Positions 1-5,562 of a stretch of 14,741 nucleotides of DNA are shown here, one piece after another. Source of the stretch: Phycisphaerae bacterium (GTDB taxonomy: Bacteria; Planctomycetota; Phycisphaerae; Sedimentisphaerales; Anaerobacaceae); NCBI GenBank assembly GCA_030667885.1, contig DAOUVA010000036.1:1-14741 (forward strand). Reading direction: 5' to 3'. Positions within the stretch are counted from its first letter, which is position 1, and every line of letters starts with the position of its first letter. The position numbers were made by a program, and so were the translations under genes. The notes under the pieces are model-generated. The model was not told where the DNA came from and made no database searches. It saw nothing but the letters and a program-made list of their open reading frames with translations.

Positions 1-1270
1 AATCGAACCTGTCCTCCAGTTTATTTATGGCAAGAACCTCGAATTTCTCAGAAGGTTTAAGTACATAGGTTACTCCTCTTCGCCCGACAAAATAGACCCG
101 ACCTGCCGCTGCCGATGGTGAAGCGTAGATTCCGCTTATCTCCTCAAGTTGCTGCGCGAAGAAGTACGCTTTTCCAGTCTTGGCATTATAACAGGATATG
201 ACTCCCCTATTGACCGAGCAGACATAAAGCTTCTCGCCGTAAAGAAGTGGTGACGGCACGTATGGTGTTGCTTCTTTGACATGCCATTTAACTGCATCGG
301 TATCGCTCAGGTCACCCGTACGACCCAGTTCGATTGCCTGAAGTGAGCTGCCTCGAAAACCGCTGGCACAATAAACCATACCGAAGCCCGTCACCGGTGT
401 GGGGACCACGTTTCGAGTCTGCCCTCCACACTGCCAGACGATATCTCCCGTTTTGAGATCATAACTGCGAATCAGTTTCGCAGCACTAACGACAACCTGA
501 ATTTTCCCGTTCACTTCGACAGGAAACGGTGTCGCCCACGAGGTAGCTTCATCACGATCCTTCTTCCATATAGTCTCGCCTGTCTCTTTGTTCAGAGCAA
601 TAATAAAAGAATCACCTTCGTGGTCCCTCACCACAATCACTGCATCACCTGCTACGGCCAATGAGCCGCCCTCGCCAAAGCCCATTAACGTGTTCATTTT
701 GCCCAAATCCTTACTCCATTTCAGATTGCCGTCCACATCATAGCAATGCAGCCCTCGTGAGCCGAAATTTGCCCATAAGAGTTTCCCGTCCGTTGCCGGT
801 GTGAACGAGGCAAAGCCGTGGTCGTTATGATGCCCCTGGTGAGGTAACTCTTCAAGGACTGTTTTTTGCCAAAGCAGCTTGCCGCTATTCCGGTCCAGGC
901 AAACAAGGTTGAATTTATAGATGTTGGTTGGTGGCGAACCGCCCGGACCTCTCCTGCGCCCTGAGTTTCCGCTTATAGCGGATGGTGCTGCTTTGCCTTT
1001 CACATCGGTCTTGACTGCCGTTTGGAAGAATATCTTGTCCTCCCAGATAATGGGTGATGAGTTGGAGCCGTCTCCTGTCAGTTTAACTTTCCATTTGATG
1101 TTCTCAGTCTCACTCCACGTCAATGGAGGATTACCTTTCTCGGATATCCCCATACGATCTCGTCCGCGCCATGTAGGCCAGTAATCACTGCCCGAGGCTC
1201 CGAATACATCCACCGATGCCGGTACTGCCAAAAAAATAATGCTGATTGCCAAAGTTGATAGTCTGTTCAT
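1..1270 (-). CDS. Secreted PQQ-like beta-propeller protein, partial (3' end outside window)
   Basis: Reading the minus strand from an ATG at 1270 gives 423 codons without a stop to the window edge, so the C-terminus is missing. A signal peptide (residues 1 to about 25, hydrophobic LAISIIFLAVPA) is followed by the WPTWRGRDRMG...PPLTWSETENIKWKVKL opening typical of the planctomycete PQQ-binding-like propeller family. Blade repeats follow of the kind LVCLDRNSGKLLWQK, HCYDVDGNLKWSK, IALNKETGETIWKK, RSYDLKTGDIVWQ and SCYNAKTGKAYFF. Residues about 90-105 form a Gly/Arg/Pro-rich insert (GRRRGPGG). The start is supported by GGAAAGGA a few bases upstream. Family members are exported and many are annotated only as BamB-like or PQQ-like; this resemblance does not show that it binds PQQ or has dehydrogenase activity. 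The substrate or partner is unknown. A candidate promoter lies at 1475-1502. Confidence 0.9.
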   Translation of the reverse strand, partial: MNRLSTLAISIIFLAVPASVDVFGASGSDYWPTWRGRDRMGISEKGNPPLTWSETENIKWKVKLTGDGSNSSPIIWEDKIFFQTAVKTDVKGKAAPSAISGNSGRRRGPGGSPPTNIYKFNLVCLDRNSGKLLWQKTVLEELPHQGHHNDHGFASFTPATDGKLLWANFGSRGLHCYDVDGNLKWSKDLGKMNTLMGFGEGGSLAVAGDAVIVVRDHEGDSFIIALNKETGETIWKKDRDEATSWATPFPVEVNGKIQVVVSAAKLIRSYDLKTGDIVWQCGGQTRNVVPTPVTGFGMVYCASGFRGSSLQAIELGRTGDLSDTDAVKWHVKEATPYVPSPLLYGEKLYVCSVNRGVISCYNAKTGKAYFFAQQLEEISGIYASPSAAAGRVYFVGRRGVTYVLKPSEKFEVLAINKLEDRFD

Positions 1271-1474
1271 TTAGTTTCCTTTCCATCTACTCAATTGTTG
1301 CTTTTGAACTGGAACCTTTAGGTAAGCCCGCCCAGGTACGCCTTTGAATACCTTTTGTACCTCCTTTTTTGCCTTTTTATCACGAAATCCTTCTGAAAAA
1401 AGTGTTTAGACATACACTGTTGTTTATTGCTCTGGGGAGAAAGACGTTTTAGCCCATCAAAATATTGCAAAAAT

Positions 1475-1502
1475 TTTATAAAATCGTTGTTTTCGGTGTA
1501 AA
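1475..1502 (-). promoter_or_regulatory. Candidate sigma-70-type promoter of the PQQ-like propeller gene
   Basis: On the minus strand, TTTACA (1502-1497) is separated by 16 bases from TATAAA (1480-1475). The -10 box sits in the 12-bp palindrome ATTTTATAAAAT (1473-1484). Transcription from here would give a leader of roughly 200 bases before the ATG at 1270. It lies just beyond the probable terminator at 1505-1567, so the two transcription units would be cleanly separated. Matches are by eye to the E. coli consensus. Confidence 0.4.
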
Positions 1503-1504
1503 TC

Positions 1505-1567
1505 GTGAAAATATACAAAGCCCCCGCGGTAAGGAGGAAAAGGGAATGTGTGAACCCGCAGGGGCTT
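1505..1567 (-). terminator. Probable intrinsic terminator of the small minus-strand unit
   Basis: On the minus strand AAGCCCCTGCGG (1567-1556) pairs with CCGCGGGGGCTT (1529-1518): 12 pairs including one G-U. The loop is 26 bases, and the stem is followed by the U-rich tail TTGTATATTTT. Read on the plus strand the same G-U position becomes a C-A mismatch and no T-run follows, so the minus strand is the likelier sense. The loop is unusually large for a terminator and contains the pyrimidine run CCTTTTCCTCCTTA. Confidence 0.5.
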
Positions 1568-1699
1568 GAAACTAAAACGCATTTGAGTAAGAGCTAACTT
1601 ACTAATGCTTAGCCCGAATTAATATCCAAACCAGGTGTTTGGTTATATAACAGTCCGATGGTCACGCTTATTGATTCGCTGTCCAAACTTAATTACACT

Positions 1700-1764
1700 A
1701 TAATAACGACTGGATGCGTATACAAAATTGCGCATCCAGCCCTTTTAAGGAGGGTGGTTATTAT
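1700..1764 (-). other. Compound hairpin overlapping the stop of the small ORF
   Basis: The inner stem of 9 perfect pairs (1710-1718 with 1731-1739) is enclosed by an outer stem of 8 perfect pairs (1700-1707 with 1757-1764). The asymmetric interior segment 1740-1756 can itself pair CCC with GGG. The TAA stop of the small ORF (1763-1761) lies in the outer stem. On the plus strand the inner stem is followed by CCCTTTT, so a weak plus-strand terminator is an alternative reading, but no plus-strand gene lies upstream. Confidence 0.5.
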
Positions 1765-1832
1765 CTAAAAAGTATTCTGATACGACGTTTCTTATATACA
1801 CCGCTTTGCAGAACAGGAATCGTTTGTTTCAT
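1761..1832 (-). CDS. Small basic protein or leader peptide, 23 aa, hypothetical
   Basis: The ATG at 1832 opens 23 codons ending in TAA at 1761. The Shine-Dalgarno sequence GGAGG (1844-1840) is 7 bases from this ATG, which is ideal spacing. An ATG four bases upstream (1836, different frame, 14 codons) has only 3 bases of spacing and is less likely. The peptide begins MKQTIPVLQSGVY and ends in the strongly basic KKRRIRILFR. It is too short for a folded domain. A small regulatory peptide, a leader peptide or a toxin-like peptide are all possible and I recognise no family. A promoter with a perfect TATAAT box lies about 45 bases upstream. Confidence 0.45.
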   Translation of the reverse strand: MKQTIPVLQSGVYKKRRIRILFR

Positions 1833-1877
1833 TCATGCGCCTCCATTAGTGTTTTAGAATTCCTCGCACTTTATACG

Positions 1878-1907
1878 ATTATATACACATAAAGGTTCCC
1901 AAATCAA
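1878..1907 (-). promoter_or_regulatory. Sigma-70-type promoter for the small ORF/RNA unit
   Basis: On the minus strand TTGATT (1907-1902) lies 18 bases from a perfect TATAAT (1883-1878). The predicted transcript start is near 1871, leaving about 39 bases before the small ORF. The promoter sits about 50 bases downstream of the stop of the SBBP gene at 1958, so the small unit need not depend on readthrough. Confidence 0.5.
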
Positions 1908-1957
1908 GTAAAAAATAAGCGCGATAATAAAAAAATCGGTCGTTATTTCATTATTTA

Positions 1958-3799
1958 TTACTTTGAGTCAAATCTAACGACAAACATGTTGGTAGTGCCG
2001 TTATTGATACCAAACTGGTCTGCCTTCGTCCAGCCTGAAAGATAGACGTTATTGTCACTATCAATAGCCGCAACTCGGCCGCAGGTACCTCCCCGGGAGC
2101 TGTTCTTACGGAATTCCTGTGTCCATATCAGCTTGCCTTCCGATGAATAGCGACGACAGTATGCCTGGCATTTACTATTTATCGGAATCTGACAGCCGGC
2201 TATAAGTATGTCACCTGATCCGTCTGTAAACCTGGCCATGTCCCAGGTCCCATCCCAACCGGCCGGACCGAATTGGCGGGCCCATAACATCTTTCCTTTT
2301 TTCGATATACTGACGAGGCATGAATCCAGGTCCCTGCGTTGCGGACTTCTAGTGCCAACATTGCCATTAGTTCTGCACCCCAGGTACAGATGGCCGAGTT
2401 CACCTATCTCCATAGACATGGCACTGTCAAAGGCATTCGTGCCGTACTGGTGTAGCCAGAGACGTTTGCCTGTCCGGTCATATCTTGCCACCACAAAATC
2501 TCCAAAACCATTGTTCTCCCTGGCCAGGCTGCCCGTTGTATCGCCGCAGATGTAAACGTCGTTGTTATCACCCACCCGGATATTCCCGGCTCTTTCATTC
2601 GCGGCCGTGCCTATCTGGTCCCGCCACAGTAATGTCCCATGTTTGTCGTATGCGGCAATGAACATATCGGCCGCGCCCTTATTAGGCTTGGCAAAATCTC
2701 CATACGTATAGCCCGAGATATACAGGTTTCCCTCGGTGTCAAAGTCCAGACCGGTGCAGACGTCATGTTCGACTGTTCCCACCAGTCGTATCCATAACTG
2801 GTTGCCGGCCTTATCGTACATGGCATAGAATCCGTCATATTTGCCTTTTGTTTGCCGCTCGTCTGTGCTGCTTACATGTCCAAAGACATAAATGTTACCG
2901 TTATCATCCGGGGTTAAACCCAGGGGGTCCTCAAGTCCCGGATCGAACTGCCTGCTCCATAACTGTTCGCCCTCTTGGTTATACTTGAGAAGAAATAAAT
3001 TCTTAGACGTAGTGGACCCGGAAGCATCCTTGGATTCCCTTTTGAGAACGAAGTAAATGCCGCCGTCGCTACCGGCTACCGCAGCTCGCGGGACATCGTC
3101 TGTGTCAGCTATAGGCTGATGCCCCCAACGGACCGTTTGAGTATTCACGCCCACTGCCGTCGCCATCGCGGAGGACGCGATGGTCTTGTCTCGGATGCCG
3201 CGAAGAGTTTTCCAAATCTTCGAGTCCCGAGCTTGTGGTGATAGAAGCAGGAGCACGTGCGTCTTTTTGAGGGCCTTTTGGGGCAGGACATCTGCCTCTA
3301 CGTTCAGGGTAGTTTTCCGCCCATCGGTGAAGGTGTCGATAATGGTGACCGTCCCCTGGCATCGCGCGTTGGTCTTTGGTTTGGTTTGCGCGGGGGCGAT
3401 CTCGGCCGAGATCTGCGAGGCTTTGACGGTCAGACCTTTGCCTTGCCCCACGAGCGGCAGTAATCCTCGGAAATACGTCTCGAGAAAGTCCTTGATGCCC
3501 GCGGCGTCGATCGCCGACGTTCCATTCACCGACAGCGCAATGACGTACGAGAAGTAGTTAGGTGAGGAATTATCGAAGACGCCCGGGGCGAAACGAATCT
3601 CCTCGAATCCGGTCCACTTGACTTTGGGAGCGAATCGTGGAGGCAATGGCATCGCCTCGAAGCGCCAGTCCACGGGGGCGAGCAGCAGCGTCGGAATCGC
3701 GAACTGCCTGCGCGGCTCCGCGACTTGGGCATTTGCGGCGGCGGGTACCCAGAAAAAAACAATCCCACACAGCAGCAATGAACTACATATATTTTTCAT
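1958..3799 (-). CDS. Secreted SBBP seven-bladed beta-propeller with extra N-terminal domain (copy 1)
   Basis: This is a 613-residue exported protein. A signal peptide (1 to about 24, ending AAANA) is followed by an unrecognised domain of about 180 residues (25-210), including VDWRFEAMPLP, FEEIRFAPGVFD and PNYFSYVIAL. From about residue 215 (GVNTQTVRWGHQ) a propeller begins that is clearly paralogous to the product of 4080-5348. Seven repeats start at VRWGHQ, QLWSRQ, QLWIRL, LLWRDQ, RLWLHQ, MLWARQ and LIWTQE, each followed by a GN(I/L)Y(V/I)xG-type strand, the pattern of the SBBP (beta-propeller repeat) family. AAGGA lies 6 bases before the ATG. The N-terminal coding part (about 3155-3790) is visibly more GC-rich than the propeller part. 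A leader ORF overlaps the start by ATGA. The molecular role is unknown; such propellers usually act in binding or assembly at the cell surface. Confidence 0.88.
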   Translation of the reverse strand: MKNICSSLLLCGIVFFWVPAAANAQVAEPRRQFAIPTLLLAPVDWRFEAMPLPPRFAPKVKWTGFEEIRFAPGVFDNSSPNYFSYVIALSVNGTSAIDAAGIKDFLETYFRGLLPLVGQGKGLTVKASQISAEIAPAQTKPKTNARCQGTVTIIDTFTDGRKTTLNVEADVLPQKALKKTHVLLLLSPQARDSKIWKTLRGIRDKTIASSAMATAVGVNTQTVRWGHQPIADTDDVPRAAVAGSDGGIYFVLKRESKDASGSTTSKNLFLLKYNQEGEQLWSRQFDPGLEDPLGLTPDDNGNIYVFGHVSSTDERQTKGKYDGFYAMYDKAGNQLWIRLVGTVEHDVCTGLDFDTEGNLYISGYTYGDFAKPNKGAADMFIAAYDKHGTLLWRDQIGTAANERAGNIRVGDNNDVYICGDTTGSLARENNGFGDFVVARYDRTGKRLWLHQYGTNAFDSAMSMEIGELGHLYLGCRTNGNVGTRSPQRRDLDSCLVSISKKGKMLWARQFGPAGWDGTWDMARFTDGSGDILIAGCQIPINSKCQAYCRRYSSEGKLIWTQEFRKNSSRGGTCGRVAAIDSDNNVYLSGWTKADQFGINNGTTNMFVVRFDSK

Positions 3800-3826
3800 G
3801 CCATATCCTTTTTTGAAGGTTCTATT
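3155..3826 (-). other. Segment present in SBBP copy 1 and absent from copy 2 (probable domain insertion)
   Basis: Aligning the two SBBP loci by eye, upstream homology runs through the start of the leader ORF (ATGAATAAGAAAAACACA) and stops at about 3826. It resumes at about 3155, with GTGAATACTCAAAC in both. Copy 2 has only a short signal sequence in between. Copy 1 has about 670 bases encoding a new signal peptide and a domain of about 180 residues. Base composition changes at the same place, with many 60-base lines above 60 percent GC. The residues just before the propeller in copy 1 (MATAVG) resemble the end of the copy 2 signal peptide (LTTAALG), which suggests a relic of the original junction. 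Confidence 0.6.
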
Positions 3827-3843
3827 GTGTTTTTCTTATTCAT
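3796..3843 (-). CDS. Leader ORF of SBBP copy 1, 15 aa
   Basis: An ATG at 3843 opens MNKKNTIEPSKKDMA. Its TGA overlaps the ATG of the SBBP gene (ATGA at 3799-3796), the arrangement used for translational coupling. Copy 2 has an ORF that starts with the same six residues, MNKKNT, and ends in the same overlap. There is no evident Shine-Dalgarno sequence before it, so translation is uncertain; a -10-like TATGTTATAA lies immediately upstream. Confidence 0.3.
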   Translation of the reverse strand: MNKKNTIEPSKKDMA

Positions 3844-3970
3844 TTATAACATATACATCCCGATTTATGGCCGGAGGGTTTATTTTTTTTTATTTTTTTA
3901 GAAAAGCGAATAGAAAAGTCTTAATCTGGGATATAATGGGAATTATAAAAGATATTCTAACAAAATCGTC
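3844..3970 (-). repeat. Duplicated upstream region, copy 1
   Basis: This stretch is clearly homologous to 5384-5513. Shared elements in minus-strand order are GACGATTTTG, (T/A)TAGAATAT, a TTCGCTTTTC block followed by A-tracts, AAACCCTCCGGCCAT, (A/G)ATCGGGATGTATAT and ATTATAAATG or GTTATAAATG. It is the likely promoter region of both SBBP genes. The conserved CCCTCC is complementary to a ribosome binding site and could pair with the downstream AGGAG in copy 2. No convincing -35/-10 pair could be fixed. Confidence 0.55.
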
Positions 3971-4079
3971 ACTTCGGCCCGAAGGTCCAGGAAGATCTAA
4001 ACAGGCTCTTGTGAACATCCTCGATAGAGGCCGGCGCCGCAGATGACATCAGCAGCCTGATTCTAAGCTACCGGCTGTT

Positions 4080-5348
4080 CTATTCGTCCTTCTCTCCGTC
4101 GAATTTGACGATAAACATATTCCCGGTACCATTGTTGATGCCAAACAGGTCTGCCCTCGTCCAGCCTGAAAGATAGACGTTATTGTCACTGTCTATCGTA
4201 GCAGCTCGGGCGCAGGTACCTCCCTGGGAGCTGCTCTTACGGAATTCCTGTGTCCATATCAGCTTGCCTTCCGATGAATAGCGGCGACAGTATGCCTGGC
4301 ATTTACTATTTAGCGGTATCTGACAGCCGGCTATCAGTACGTCACCCGATCCGTCTGTAAACCTGGCCATGGCCCAGGTACCATCCCAACCGGCCGGACC
4401 GAATTGGCGGGCCCATAACAGTTTTCCTTCTTTCGATATCCTGACGAGGCATGAATCCAGGTCCGTGCGTTGCGGATTTCTGGAGCCAACATTACCATTG
4501 GTTCTGAATCCCACGTACAGATGGCCGAGTTCACCTATCACTATACCCGCGCCACGGTCGAAGGCATTCGTACCGAACTGGTGCAGCCAGAGACGTTTGC
4601 CTGTCCTGTCGTATCTTGCCACGAAGAAATCCCCCTGACCATTGTTCTCTCTAGCCAGGCTACCCGACGTGTCGCCGCAGACGTAGACGTCATTGTCATC
4701 ACCGAGACAGATCGACCCGCCCCGTTCGTCCGCGGCCGTGCCTATCTGGTCCCCCCATAGTTGCGATCCGTCTTGGTTATAGGCGGCTATGAAAATGTCT
4801 TGTCCGCCCTTATTAGGCTTGGCAAAATCTCCATTCGTGTAGCCCGAGATATACAGATTTCCATCCGCGTCAACGTCCAGACCGGAGCAGACGTCAAACT
4901 CGGGGGTCCCGATTAACCGTGCCCATAGTTGGGTGCCGGTCTGATCGTACTTGGCAATATACGCATCTGCTTTACCCTTTGTCTTCCGCTCGTCTGTGCT
5001 GTCGCCAGGGCCGAAGACGTAAATGTTCCCTTGATCATCCGCCTTTAGACCACTGACTTCCGCAACTTCGGGATCGAGTCGCCTAGTCCACAACTGCTCC
5101 CCCTTTTGGTTGTACTTAAGCAGATGCCGACTCGTGGAAATGACCTTGCCGTCAAAGCCGGGAGTCTCCCTGACTGCTTTTATGAAAGCGAAGTAAATAC
5201 CGCCCTCGCTGTCCACTGCTGCAGCTCGCGGAACATCGTCTGTCTCACTCATAAGCTGATGCCCCCAACGGACTGTTTGAGTATTCACGCCCAGCGCCGC
5301 CGTTGTTAGAAAGAGTGAGAAAACTATCAAAAACATGCTTCTATTCAT
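4080..5348 (-). CDS. Secreted SBBP seven-bladed beta-propeller (copy 2)
   Basis: This is a 422-residue exported protein. A signal peptide (MNRSMFLIVFSLFLTTAALG) leads directly into seven propeller repeats beginning VRWGHQ, QLWTRR, QLWARL, QLWGDQ, RLWLHQ, LLWARQ and LIWTQE. Each is followed by a strand such as GNIYVFG, GNLYISG, NDVYVCG, GHLYVGF, DVLIAG or NNVYLSG, matching the SBBP repeat pattern. The protein is essentially one propeller with no other domain. The start is well supported: AGGAG (5360-5356) lies 7 bases from the ATG. It is transcribed toward copy 1, 280 bases away, with no clear terminator between them, and diverges from the sigma factor gene. Identity to copy 1 is high at both DNA and protein level, indicating duplication within the lineage. 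The ligand is unknown. Confidence 0.9.
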   Translation of the reverse strand: MNRSMFLIVFSLFLTTAALGVNTQTVRWGHQLMSETDDVPRAAAVDSEGGIYFAFIKAVRETPGFDGKVISTSRHLLKYNQKGEQLWTRRLDPEVAEVSGLKADDQGNIYVFGPGDSTDERKTKGKADAYIAKYDQTGTQLWARLIGTPEFDVCSGLDVDADGNLYISGYTNGDFAKPNKGGQDIFIAAYNQDGSQLWGDQIGTAADERGGSICLGDDNDVYVCGDTSGSLARENNGQGDFFVARYDRTGKRLWLHQFGTNAFDRGAGIVIGELGHLYVGFRTNGNVGSRNPQRTDLDSCLVRISKEGKLLWARQFGPAGWDGTWAMARFTDGSGDVLIAGCQIPLNSKCQAYCRRYSSEGKLIWTQEFRKSSSQGGTCARAATIDSDNNVYLSGWTRADLFGINNGTGNMFIVKFDGEKDE

Positions 5349-5383
5349 AACAAATCTCCTAATAGTGTGTTTTTCTTATTCAT
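5345..5383 (-). CDS. Leader ORF of SBBP copy 2, 12 aa
   Basis: An ATG at 5383 opens MNKKNTLLGDLL, and its TGA overlaps the SBBP ATG (ATGA at 5348-5345). The main gene's AGGAG lies inside this ORF. The first six codons match the copy 1 leader; the rest differs in sequence and length while the overlap is kept. It has no obvious ribosome binding site of its own, so it may be leaderless or untranslated. Confidence 0.3.
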   Translation of the reverse strand: MNKKNTLLGDLL

Positions 5384-5513
5384 TTATAATATATACATCC
5401 CGATCCATGGCCGGAGGGTTTGTTTTTTTTATTTTTTTTTTGAAAAGCGAATGGAATTGTATTAATCCGCCATTTATAATGGATTTATAAAAAATATTCT
5501 ATCAAAATCGTCT
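5384..5513. promoter_or_regulatory. Duplicated upstream region, copy 2; divergent SBBP/sigma promoter region
   Basis: This is the homologue of 3844-3970 and also the region upstream of the divergent sigma gene. It contains long T/A tracts (about 5421-5441), a perfect inverted repeat CCATTTATAATGG (5470-5482) and a plus-strand TATAAT (5475-5480) inside that repeat, which could be the -10 box of the sigma gene. Read on the minus strand the same repeat gives TATAAA. No good -35 box was found at the proper spacing on either strand, so an ECF-type or activator-dependent promoter is possible. In the copy 1 region the inverted repeat is degraded. Confidence 0.4.
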
Positions 5514-5562
5514 CGTCGGCACAAAGCTACAGGAAAGCCGAAGCCGGCAGGGATTTCTTAGA

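Larger units (their letters stand above)
1505..1871 (-). ncRNA. Candidate structured small transcript carrying a 23-codon ORF
   Basis: A promoter at 1878-1907 and a terminator-like hairpin at 1505-1567 would define a minus-strand transcript of about 365 bases. Between them lie four consecutive hairpins. One is a compound hairpin at 1700-1764, with an outer ATAATAAC/GTTATTAT stem and an inner CTGGATGCG/CGCATCCAG stem. The others are CCAAAC/GTTTGG at 1626-1642, an 11-bp stem with a two-base bulge at 1579-1608, and the terminal hairpin. The small ORF at 1761-1832 occupies the 5' third. I recognise no known RNA family (not tmRNA, SRP, RNase P, 6S or a known riboswitch). The unit could equally be a long leader whose RNA continues into the gene at 1270. 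Folding was judged by eye. Confidence 0.4.
1271..1957. other. Long intergenic region (summary)
   Basis: 687 bases separate the SBBP gene (stop at 1958) from the PQQ-like gene (ATG at 1270). The region is AT-rich and holds, in minus-strand order, a promoter (1878-1907), a 23-codon ORF (1761-1832), four hairpins (1518-1764) and a second promoter (1475-1502). A 66-codon open frame at 1318-1518 starts on TTG in the terminator tail with no ribosome binding site and was not accepted as a gene. Confidence 0.6.

Noticed and set aside
1318..1518. 66-codon open frame on the minus strand
   Set aside because: It starts on TTG inside the terminator tail, lacks a ribosome binding site and covers the likely promoter and leader of the PQQ-like gene; the composition is that of AT-rich noncoding DNA.
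1546..1569. Plus-strand AAGGAGG followed by a short ORF (MCEPAGA)
   Set aside because: The ribosome-binding-like sequence is the complement of the pyrimidine loop on the minus strand; seven codons with no promoter are not enough to call.
3618..4046. 142-codon plus-strand open frame
   Set aside because: It overlaps the start of the SBBP gene antisense and then low-complexity T-rich intergenic DNA; no start signals.
1958..5348. SBBP tandem copies as a mobile element
   Set aside because: No terminal inverted repeats, target duplications or transposase; an ordinary tandem gene duplication explains the homology.
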